A stretch of 64,000 nucleotides of DNA from Trogon surrucura. Taxonomy: Eukaryota; Chordata; Aves; Trogoniformes; Trogonidae. The position numbers were made by a program, and so were the translations under genes. Numbering within the stretch: position 1 is the first letter of the stretch; the number at the start of each line of letters is the position of its first letter. Where the stretch lies: positions 135,683,845-135,747,844 of the forward strand of contig CM036617.1 of the NCBI GenBank assembly GCA_020746105.1, in the 5' to 3' direction. The notes below the pieces were generated by a model that did not search any database, had not been told where the DNA came from, and saw only the letters and a program-made list of their open reading frames with translations. Shown here one piece after another: positions 27,101 to 36,043 of this stretch.

Positions 27101-30100
27101 AATGCAACTCTGAGAATAATGAAAAACCCTGGTGTTAAGGCAGAACATAGAAAACAGTTCAAGAAAGCAATCCTCCAGTCTGAAAATGGTCTTCTCATTC
27201 TGTCCAAAGTCCACAAAAGAAAAAGGATTCTGAGGAACTGGAGAGGGTTCAGCAGAAAGCTGAACAAATTGGCCAAGGACTAGAACATGTACCTCTTAGG
27301 AACATTTGAATGTATCCTACAGTTTATTCAAGAGAAGATTAATCAACACACTCCACTACATTCCATGGACTTGAGGTCACAAATAACTATTGATGAGAGA
27401 GAAGACAACAAAATCCAGTCATAAATAACTGAAGCTAAATAAATTCGGACTGCAAATTAAAATTTTATATAACACTGTGATTAATTAACCATTGAGATAC
27501 ATCATGGAGTTGTGCATTTTCAACGGAAAACAACAGGTTTTAATCAAGGTTGAATATTATATGCCAAAAACTGCTGTCATGGAGTAATACTATGGTCTAC
27601 CTCGGCTTTCGGATGAGATTACCCCAGAGGGGACAGCTAAGCATTCTTCTTTCAAGTTACATCAAGGGATAAATTAAGTCCTTTTTATATACTGACTGTT
27701 GAAGCTGTAAAGAGGTAAATGAAAGATCGTTTTCGCTATGGATTAGTTTTGCAAGGAATTGACTGGTTGCAGCCTTGAGTGAGAGGCAACAGCAGAGGAA
27801 GCAAAAAAAGCCACAGGAAGAACAGCCTGTAGAGCGAAAATGTTCTACATGATCCAGATTTGCTGGAAAGACAGATCTGAAATATGTTAAACAAAAGGAA
27901 AAACTCATTATAGCTTTTCCTGCGTTCAACAAAATAGGTATACTCCTCATACATCCACTAAAGAAATACTCTATTTTTCCTCTTAAACAAGTAATGTAGG
28001 AAGGCCTTGCAGATTTAACAGTTTCCCAGCTAGCTAAAGCTATTCTGCCATTCAAATAGTTATAGGTTTGATAAATAAAGAGAAAGTTTCTCTGGCCTCT
28101 TTTAAGCAGGTCAGACTAGTTGACAGAAACAGACCCCATCTCAATCTGAAATGCAAATCTGACCCCCCCCCAAAAAAGAAAAAAATAGCTTGTTTTGCTT
28201 TTTAACCATTCTAAGCTTTTTTAGAGTATATACTAGTACTGTATATACACTGAATTCTTGGCAAAAAAAAATAAATCAGAAAGTATCACCTGTTTGTGCA
28301 CAGCTCTAGGAGAGGTATTAAAAATTCAGATACTCCATAATTTGGCAGAGACATTAAGGGAAAGTGTCCAGCAGAAACTTTCAGCTCATTTTAAAGTGGA
28401 CTAGATTTTGAGTTTACTGTGCCTTGTTACAAACAAGTTTGATATGAAATATCAGCCTGAAAAATAAATCCTGGTTTTAACAAAAAACATCTTGCATAAT
28501 TGATAGGAATATGAACCTATACCTCTAATTTTTAACTGTTTCCGTTGCTCTCTTTCCTTTAAATGAACTCCAAGGCACAATAAGCTAACAGCACTTTCAT
28601 CCACAAATGTCCCAAACGTCCCAGTATCTTAATTTCCATTTCTCACTCTACAGAAAAGAGCTCCTTCCATTCAGAGTTTGAGCAAGCTCAAGTAATTCTT
28701 TTTTCCTTTGCAGGACAGTTTATTCATGTCCTAGCAGCAATTATATCTCTGAGCAATACTTCCAAAACTTAAGGATCAGGGAATGAGAAGAATGTAGCTT
28801 GTGGCACATATGTTTGTCCACTAGATTTTCTTGTCAGCTGTAGAAGCACAAGGAAAATCACCTTCAATACGTAATGCAGAGTCAGCTGGAATGAAAGAGT
28901 TTTCACTCTTAACACCCCAAAGAACTTTCCTGGGAATTTTTCTCCCCATCTTGACTACAGCTATGAAGGAGAACAGAAGCTGTAGAAAAGAGATCAACTG
29001 AGAATGGATTCTTATCTTTTAAAAGTTCCATTAAAATATAAAATGCAATACTGTTTCTGGAAACTTGCTGAGCAACTAAATTTATCTGTAATGCACCTTC
29101 CAATCCACAGAAGTGAGGAGTCTCATCTGCTTTCCTTGCAACTGACACAATCGTAATTGCTCATTTTTGGGAAAATGCATAACATAGCATCCATAGGAGT
29201 GAGGACTATCAAATTTTTCTGCCTTCCCCAAAGCAGAAGGCTGAAGTATTTTGGCAAGCATGGGATATTCTTTCCTTCATAATTAACTACCATTAAGTCT
29301 TTGAAGGTAAATTGGAGGCATAAAATGCCACACCCATTCCTAAGCGATACTGCTCAGGTTGCATCAACATTTAAGTTATTTTCAAGATATTGCAAGAAAG
29401 GCAAGTTTGAGTCTCTGTCTGGCTTTTGTACAAATATAATCCTTTCTGCAGTGAAATCAGTTTTATCTTTGATTCTCTCACACAACGAAATACACACAGA
29501 TTTCTAATGCCAGTAGCATACTGTTTCGAAAAAGGATTCACAAAATTTGTTTGGCAAGCTTTTTACCTACGGAACGTATTATGGGAACAATGACATATCA
29601 ACCATGGATAATTCATTTTGGAAGCAATTCTGAATAAGTGAATATATTGCTGTGAATAAAGATGTTTTGTGTATGCTTTAATATAGAAATTCCGTGCCAC
29701 ATGATACAGATTGAACAAGACTTATCTCAGAATATTTGAAAAAAGTATAAAATGAACTAAAAAAACCCAATAAAATCAAATGCTAGATGAGGGCGGGGGG
29801 GAAACTGAAATTCAAGCATCTAGATCTGTATGTCCTACTCCACCTCAAAATACACTGGACCTGCTAGGCACTGCACGTTCTTGCTGATACCTTATAGAAA
29901 CTATCTGAATGATTACTATAGATCCTAATGATTACTATAGATCCTAAAGAAACACAAAGGCAAGTTAGTCCTTTAAAACTTCTGCTTCCACCTACTTTAA
30001 AAATGGAACTTCACTGTGGAATTATCAGGTACTTATCTTCAAACTCATGTGGACCAAAAGTGCATCAAAAACATCTAAACCAACCTGTATCACCAAAACA

Positions 30101-33100
30101 GGAAAAGCCTGGCACTCTGAAGAATACATATATATTGTGTATTCTTCGTGTGTGTGTATATACATATATGAATATGTTTTGACTTTGTTGTGGCAAAACA
30201 GCTGCCCCAACAACTCAGAACAATAGGAATACCATGCTCAAGAAATGAATTCAAGAAAAAACATAAAACCACTTGAGATACATGCATGCTACAGAAGAAT
30301 CCTTAGTTATAAAACATGAACAGGTTACTAGTTATTTTTGTTGGCTAAAACCAAGAAAGCAATGAATTTCATCCAAACCCATCCTTGCAGTACCATGTAC
30401 TCCATACTTGCATAATGCAATAACGCCACTAAACACACAATGCCCTAACAGTAAGTGAAGTGTACCTGAAAGCAACAGGCTGTTCAGGTTAAAACAGCTC
30501 ATCAAGAACACACTACATTTGGCCTAAAGGACTTCCTTTGAAAATGCATCCCTGTTCAAATGCCAAATATAACTAGGTAAATAATGTTGCAGTCTAGTAC
30601 TGACTGACTGCAGCTATGTCAATGCAGAAAAGAGTACTTAGTGCTGGAGACACAAACTTCTCTTTTCTGTACAGTACATATTCCAGTGATTTTGCAAGGT
30701 AAAATGAAACAGTGCAGGCAAGGTAAAACAACGACTCAGAAGAATCACCCCTATCTTCAGTTTCAAAATTGTATCCATGGAAGCCCAAGACCCTATTATA
30801 AAATTATTTCACAAACGCAATGGGATATGCTCTGCATTATTACCTACCTACACAAACATACCTTCAAATAGGAAGAACTAATGTGGCAGGAGACTGTCAA
30901 GCAACCTAAAGAGGAACTTGCTAATAAAGTAGAAGAACATTGAGAAATTTCTCACAGACCCTACACTGCTCTATAAGTCGTTCCCCAACTTATACTGGAA
31001 CCTGGGGTTGTTCCTACCCAGATGCAAGACTCTACACTTACCCTTGTTATATTTCATTAAATTTTTCCCCGCCAAACGCTCCAGCCTGTCCAGGTCTCGC
31101 TGAATGGCAGCACAGCCTTCTGGTGTGTCAGCCACTCCTCCCAGCTTGGTGTCATCAGCAAACTTGCTCATAGTACTCTCTAGTCCCTCATCCAAGTCAT
31201 CGAACTGCCACTCTGGAACTGATCATGGACTTGTAGTCACAGCTCATTTTTTCATCTTTAAAAGATTGAAAGAAGGCGCCATTAAAGAGATAGAAACAGC
31301 AAAACTTAATTTCTATTCCAAACTAGATGACTCAGGAAGATACTGCTGCTAGATTTAGATTCTTGTTCTTTTTTTTTGCCTCAGATTTCACATAAGAATG
31401 CCAAATGGGAAAGGAGTGTAGAAGTGACCATAGTCAACTTTAACAGTATCACAGGCAGTTACAGTTCTAACATCCCTCAGAATATATGTTTCAAACAACA
31501 CTAGGAGTAAGGATAAATGTGCCTGCAGCAGTCTAAGCCAACAACTCTACATGTATCAGCAAATCCACTTAGAAGAGAATTCATCCCATGACCCAATTAC
31601 AACACAATCAAGAGTTTTATTTTGGAGATCACCCAACTGTGCTTTGGTAACAAAACAGGAGTCTGGGAGCTATCTTAGTGCAAGTCTGCTTGCAGAAAGT
31701 TTTCATGCATACAACGTCAAAATTATGTTGAAATCAGGGCACCAGTACCTCCTACAGATGTCATACCAACAGTTGTTAAAAAAAAGGGGAAAAAAAAATT
31801 AGAAGGGGAAAAAAAATGGTTCTCTCTATAGATGGGTCATCAGTAACCTAAATTCTAAATCGTAAGAGATGGGAGAAGAACTTACTAGAAACTGAAGAGA
31901 AAATTCAAACAAGGTACAACTTCAAGACAACTCTTTCGTTGTTCTAACAACTGCACTTAAAAAGTGTATTTCAAGCTTTATTTAGAAATTTTAGTGACAG
32001 GTGTAAAAGTGTTGCTACTTTTTCTCTCTTGCCACCAGTGTCTACATCACAGGAAATTAGGTAACTCCTTCATTCACACTGACAGCAGAAGCATCAAAGT
32101 GCAGTTGCAGAAGGTTTTCTTTTCCTTTGAAACTGTACTGCTAGAAGTACACCTCATCAACATTTATAACCTATTTACAGATTTGTCTCATTTTGGACTG
32201 ATATCTTGGTTACAATGTTCAGATTCAAAAGGGATGAAGCAAACAAGATATTAAGCCACTTCTCTTTTATCTAAGGATAAGATTTGCAGAATTACAAATC
32301 CTAAAATTTACAAAACAGTGCTTATTAATTTAGAGAAGGTCAGCTGTGGCCAAATAAAAATATCCACAGACTAACAGAGATGCTAACAGGGTTTTAAAAG
32401 GAAATTTAAACTTCCTTGTCTTCTCTGAAATATAACTAAAGCTAAAATCATCAACAAAGTATTTTGTCCTTTTTCTCTCAAATAATTTACACAAAACAGT
32501 CAAGCCCAGCACCCACCAAGATTCCTGACAACCTTAACTACATGAAGGTTTTTCAAATACGGAAAGGATTTCTGGCTGGACAACAATATATGAAATTACT
32601 TTTGAAACTTTTTCAGTCCATGGGCTCATAGTCTTTTGAAAACTGAGCTTATTGACAATAGGCCCTTTTCTTCATTAACTTTTCAGGACACTGGAGACAT
32701 ATCCCAGAGTTCTTGACTTCACAAACTGAAAATCACTAACTCATGCATGCCTAGTTAACCAAGAAGCATCCAAATTATGAGAACCACTGTAGCTGTTTTG
32801 CAGTCTCAAGATTTTTGCACCTTGAAAATTATGTTCTTTAATACGACATCCGCAAGTCAGAAGCTGAAGGACATTTGGAAGGTAGTATGTGGGAACCTTT
32901 AAATATTCCCCTATACTGTAAAATTAGTGTGCAAAAAGGTGAAGTTCATCAGTCTCCAAGATTCTAAAATACCTAGTATTGCAAGAACTAAATTCCCTTC
33001 TCAATATTTTAAAAGCTTACAATGGTTTACAATTACTTTTATCTGAACGTTTCTATTGTAGTTAACATTATCATTTTCATTTTAAGTTTCAAAATGGACT

Positions 33101-35499
33101 TTCCCAAATGAAGAAAGTATAGAACTTATCAAAACTATGAAACTGCACTATCAACCTTATCTTTTTGTAAAGCATTAAGACAGTCGTGCCATGTCTACCT
33201 AAAAGTCAATCAAACTTTAAAATGAACTTGAACAATGTCAGTTGCAGCCTCATCGAAAGACAAGTTAACAAAATACCATAGTTTTGAGGGACAGCCCATT
33301 TCAGAGATGGCCTAAAGCAAAGACCTCAGCTGTCTACCCAGCATCAAGTATCCCATAACATAGTTACAAAACTACACACACTTATTTTTGACTTGTCCGT
33401 CTTGCTTCTGTCCATCAGAAATATACTACTTATTATATCTTAGTTTGTATTTTACATATTGCTCAACAGTACAAGTATTTCATCTCAGGGAAAAAAAAGT
33501 AAAACACCTCACCAACAGGTTGTGAGGTACAGCTTTTTTTTTTTTTTAAACTTTACAGGTAGTATCTTCATTGCTATGAACTGTCAGTTATTATGTAACA
33601 CATTTACTTTTTCTACACAAAACACAACTGAGAATTATTTTACTAAACAAGAGTTCTAATGACTAAATTAGTGATTTATAGACAATTTTACTATTCTCTT
33701 CCCAGGAAAAGAAGATCCTTTTAAAGAATCCAGTCTTTAGTCCTCCTGCAATTTATTATAGTGCTGCCAAATATTCTAAGTTGAGAGTCAAACCCCTAAA
33801 AATAACAGGCCTTAAGGATCCATTTTAAAGCTAGGTACTTTTATTTAGGTTCATCTATTCTAGTTTTCTTACTTTAATCATGGAGACTAGGTAAGTTAAG
33901 GAAACAGATTGTTTAATAAACTGGGGGTGGAAGGAAGCAGCTATCACATGAACTGCCATTGTAGGTGCCTCACAAAAATGGCCTGAGAACAAAAGCAAGC
34001 AAAAAGCTTTCTTAGCAGAAAGAAATTAAACTAGTGCAACTTATCAGAAAGGCAGCACCACTTCCTGTAGCTTCAACTCTGTCAAACTGAAACATGTAAT
34101 ATCTATGCATGGAAATTTATGTGCATCTGGTCATCAGTTTTTCAAAAACTGTTTCCAGAATTGGTATACGAACTTCAGCCTTTAAAGTTTGCATAAAGCA
34201 GTTATCTTCTAGTGTTTCACATAATAGTTGGTGGACCGAAACAATTTCAGGACCCTTTCTAATACCATTGCCTGTCTTCATACTCAGCTAAAATTAACAA
34301 GCATATGTCACATATAAATACTGTTTCTCTTCTGCATTGTGCTCATTATAATTAAACTACTAGAAGTTTAGGTTTCTCTCTTTACCTGATTTCCCTTTCT
34401 CCATCCAAACATCAGAGGCACTCAAGATACCTTTTCCTGCATTTTTACAGTCACAGTAATTCTGTCAAAACCCATTTTTACTGCCTGTCTCTATCCCCAC
34501 ATTTAATTTCAAATAGAATCATAGAGTCACAAAATGTTCGGGTTTGGAAGGGACCTCGAAAGATCATCTAGTCCAACCCCCTGCCAGAGCAGGATCCCCG
34601 AGGGCAGCCACACAGGAACGGGTCCAGGCGGGTTTGGAAAGTCTCCAGAGAAGGAGACTCCACAACCTCTCTGGGCAGCCTGTGCCAGTGCTCTGTCACC
34701 CTCACAGTGAAGAAGTTTCTCCTCATGTTGAGGTGGAACTTCTTATGTCCTAACTTAAACCCATTATTCCTTGTTCTATTGCTGGGCACCACTGAGAAAA
34801 GATTTTGGGTTTGAGTCATTCAAGCGCCACAGGCATAACGTCTCCCCAAAATATCCTCTCCGAAGTTCACAGTGCTTTTTCCTACTACATCAGCTCCTTT
34901 CGGTTATTCCTCTTTTCTTCTTTTTTTTTTTTTTCCCTTGCAGTGGCATAAGGACTGTGTCACCACACACTCCAAGAGGTTCATTAAGAGCCGAGTAAAC
35001 CCGCAAAAAAGGCCTCACAGCAACACCTAGAAAGAAGCAACGCGGACCAAGACCTCGCCAAAACAGTTTAATCCGGAAGCATGGAGACGACGCCCCACAC
35101 CTGACGCGGAGCCCACAGAACACCGGTGGGTTCCGAGGGGCCGCTGCCCGCCCGCCGGCGGGGGGGGTGCCCTCAGGGCAGCTCCCTGCCCTCGTGCAGG
35201 GACACGCGCGCGTGGCCATTAGTAGCCGCCGCCGCGACGGCACACGCGGGCTTGCGCAGGGCTGCCCGCCCCAGCCCCGCTACGCCGCCTTCCCGAAACC
35301 GAGCCCGCCCGTCGGAAGGTGGAACCGCACCGGGAAAAGCCGCACTGGGCCACGCTCACCGACGTTGCGGGGCCGGGCCACAGACAGCGCCGCGGGGCCC
35401 GGACGTGCGCTCGCGAGGTCCCACCGCCCACTGCTCCGCCCGGCTGCGCCCCTCTAACCTGCCGCCGGCGAGGCCGCCTCGGCCCCTCGCGCTCTCCAT
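1249..35499 (-). CDS. TULP3: Tubby-like protein 3, 11 coding exons, 464 residues
   Basis: TULP3 binds phosphoinositides at the plasma membrane through its tubby domain and carries GPCRs and other membrane cargo with IFT-A into primary cilia. Coding exons in transcript order: 35499-35459, 23337-23286, 14604-14442, 10785-10609, 8773-8643, 6458-6261, 5781-5669, 5284-5170, 3592-3494, 2044-1873, 1382-1249. All introns are GT-AG, all phases agree, and the sum is 1395 nt. Residues 14-60 form the basic helical N-terminal segment that matches the IFT-A-binding part of the family. Residues 146-170 are acidic (DEEDTEEEE). The tubby domain spans about 208-464: [19 protein letters not shown] in exon 6, a basic RKRKK run at 261-265 where the lipid-binding Lys/Arg pair sits, [20 protein letters not shown] in exon 9, and the C-terminus [10 protein letters not shown]. 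The start (35499) is inferred from splice phase and homology, since exon 1 encodes only 13 codons plus two bases. Human TULP3 is 442 residues. The gene is certain; exon 1 is the least certain part. Confidence 0.96.
2045..3493 (-). other. TULP3 intron 9
   Basis: AT-rich intron between exons 9 and 10. It contains a 16-nt A run near 2513-2528 (part of a homopolymer) and a tatc-rich patch near 3080. No other feature is seen. Confidence 0.7.
3593..5169 (-). other. TULP3 intron 8
   Basis: No repeat family, exon or RNA gene is recognised apart from a T-rich stretch at about 4975-4991. Confidence 0.7.
7155..7187. repeat. CA microsatellite
   Basis: A short (CA)n tract with interruptions in TULP3 intron 5; further GTAT- and CA-rich patches lie at 7709-7760 and 7920-7980. 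Confidence 0.85.
7333..7708 (-). mobile_element. CR1 LINE, 3' end fragment
   Basis: This 5'-truncated CR1 lies in TULP3 intron 5. The plus strand starts with repeats of the CR1 terminal motif (agaatcatag) and shows the usual 3' consensus blocks (gttggaaaagacct, cagcctgttccaatg, aggtctcctctcagcct). Only the degenerate C-terminal end of ORF2 remains. Its 5' end abuts a CA-rich microsatellite. Confidence 0.9.
8774..10608 (-). other. TULP3 intron 4
   Basis: AT-rich sequence with a poly-A run at about 9121-9134. I see nothing else that can be named. Confidence 0.7.
11484..13225 (-). mobile_element. CR1 LINE, 1.7-kb degenerate copy
   Basis: This copy lies in TULP3 intron 3, in the gene's sense direction. 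From its 5' side it preserves recognisable ORF2 pieces: [56 protein letters not shown] with FADDTKLGG (RT active-site region), and the C-terminal [17 protein letters not shown] block. Frameshifts and stops divide it, so it cannot code for a working protein. Confidence 0.92.
15341..17890 (+). mobile_element. CR1 LINE, 2.55 kb, nearly open ORF2 (endonuclease C-part and RT)
   Basis: This copy lies in TULP3 intron 2, antisense to the gene. An open frame of 584 residues (15341-17095) starts inside the apurinic-type endonuclease (GDFN at 38-41, SDHE at 106-109) and continues through the reverse transcriptase (YLDFSKAFD at 468-476, FADD at 556-559). A TAG at 17093-17095 interrupts it; the same frame then runs on to 17809 with the C-terminal region. 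The copy ends in tandem attctatg repeats at about 17890. It lacks the 5'UTR, ORF1 and the start of the endonuclease, so it is not autonomous. The few lesions make it the youngest-looking copy here. Confidence 0.95.
19790..20915 (-). mobile_element. CR1 LINE, 1.1-kb copy of a second subfamily
   Basis: This copy lies in TULP3 intron 2, sense to the gene. It retains the RT tail ([39 protein letters not shown]) and the C-terminal block ([19 protein letters not shown]), with frame breaks. Its 3' end (ggcctaggctggaagggacc) differs from the other copies and closely matches the tail of the SINE at 52.49-52.68 kb. Confidence 0.92.
23175..23262. repeat. Dispersed repeat, copy 1 (next to TULP3 exon 2)
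   Basis: About 70 bp with the shared core acagtgagacaaagaattt, also found at 26470-26550 in the same orientation. This copy lies 25-110 bp past the exon 2 donor, inside intron 1's neighbour sequence on the plus-strand left. The family is not recognised. Confidence 0.65.
24159..24195. repeat. Poly-A tract, 37 nt
   Basis: An uninterrupted run of A on the plus strand in TULP3 intron 1. No SINE or LINE body that would explain it as a retroposon tail is recognised upstream. Confidence 0.95.
24955..24977 (+). repeat. G-rich run with G-quadruplex potential
   Basis: G runs of 5, 7 and 4 separated by single A or T bases follow an A-rich stretch. The 7-G run can supply two G tracts, so four tracts of at least three G are available with one-base loops. 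It lies on the template strand of TULP3. Confidence 0.6.
26470..26550. repeat. Dispersed repeat, copy 2
   Basis: Matches the copy at 23175-23262 over about 70 bp (aacagcatgtctgaatgtg, then the core acagtgagacaaagaattt). It lies in TULP3 intron 1, 3.3 kb away. Confidence 0.65.
29908..29945. repeat. 19-bp tandem duplication
   Basis: Two exact copies of aatgattactatagatcct lie side by side in TULP3 intron 1. Confidence 0.85.
30965..31200 (-). mobile_element. CR1 LINE internal fragment lacking the 3' tail
   Basis: About 235 bp equal to positions 16966-17212 of the 2.55-kb copy, in reverse orientation (about 95% identical by eye). It covers the end of the RT domain ([19 protein letters not shown]). 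Neither the 3' consensus tail nor upstream sequence is present, which is unusual for CR1, whose copies normally keep the 3' end. It lies in TULP3 intron 1. Confidence 0.88.
34514..34808 (-). mobile_element. CR1 LINE, 3' end fragment
   Basis: A short 5'-truncated copy in TULP3 intron 1, about 0.65 kb from exon 1. The plus strand starts agaatcatagagtcac and continues with CR1 3' consensus blocks. The translated minus strand holds the usual [20 protein letters not shown] end of ORF2. Confidence 0.9.
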
Positions 35500-35830
35500 C
35501 CCCAGCCCCGCCGTTGCTACGGGCCGCCGCGCCCAACCCCGGCCTCACCGCTACCCTTGGCAACGGAACTCGCGACTGAAGCGCGGCGCCACTGGCTGAA
35601 GGTGTAGCACGCAGCCCGCCCATTGGCCGCGGCTCCCTTCCAGCGGGGCTGGACGACCTCCGCACATGCGCAGGACGAGGGCCGCGTGCGCCGCCGTGGT
35701 GCTCAGGCCCCTCCCCGTTCCCGCTCGCGCCGCTGCGCAGCAGCCCCCGCCCTGGGGTGACTCCTTCCAGGCCCCGCTGGCCCCTCCCACAGACGCTGAA
35801 GTAACGGCCTCTGAAAGAGGCCGCGTCGGT
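35060..35830. promoter_or_regulatory. TULP3 CpG-island promoter and first exon
   Basis: This CpG-rich block contains the TULP3 start codon (35499). Upstream on the minus strand are a CCAAT box (ATTGG on plus, 35622-35626), an NRF1-like GCACATGCGCA (35662-35672, one mismatch) and an X-box-like site at 35550-35564. Long open frames here reflect GC content and match no known protein. RHNO1 ends about 0.5 kb further upstream, so this promoter lies inside any RHNO1 read-through transcript. Confidence 0.75.
35550..35564 (-). promoter_or_regulatory. Candidate RFX X-box upstream of TULP3
   Basis: On the minus strand the site reads GTTGCC-AAG-GGTAGC. The first half matches GTNRCC, the spacer is 3 nt, and the second half has one mismatch to RGYAAC. 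It is 51-65 bp upstream of the TULP3 start codon. RFX factors drive many ciliary genes through such sites, and TULP3 acts at cilia. Confidence 0.5.
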
Positions 35831-36043
35831 TACAAAATTCTTTCCAGAGATACCCCGTTCCCCGAGGAAGCCCGGCCCAACATACCCCTATCCCCAAGAA
35901 AACACCCCCCAGGCCTTTCTCAGCCGTATCAGGCAGCCATAGTGCAGGGCTGGGCTTAAGTCATCATCCCTCTTCGTCCTCGAAACCGACACTGTCCCCT
36001 CGGACATGCCCTTGCACATGACAAAACTGCTGCTCCTGCCAAG

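Larger units (their letters stand above)
23338..35458 (-). other. TULP3 intron 1 (12.1 kb)
   Basis: Long AT-rich intron between the CpG-island first exon and exon 2. It holds two CR1 fragments (30.97-31.20 and 34.51-34.81 kb), a 37-nt poly-A run (24159-24195), a G-rich run (24955-24977), a 19-bp tandem duplication (29908-29945) and one copy of a dispersed repeat (26470-26550). I see no further exon or RNA gene. Confidence 0.8.

Noticed and set aside
30121..30145. AT-rich hairpin with 7-bp arms GAATACA/TGTATTC
   Set aside because: Arms this short in TA-rich sequence are expected by chance; no sign of a microRNA precursor.
34890..35665. Several long overlapping frames on both strands near 35 kb
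   Set aside because: They lie in a CpG island where stop codons are rare, consist mostly of Arg, Pro, Ala and Gly, and conflict with the well-supported short TULP3 exon 1.
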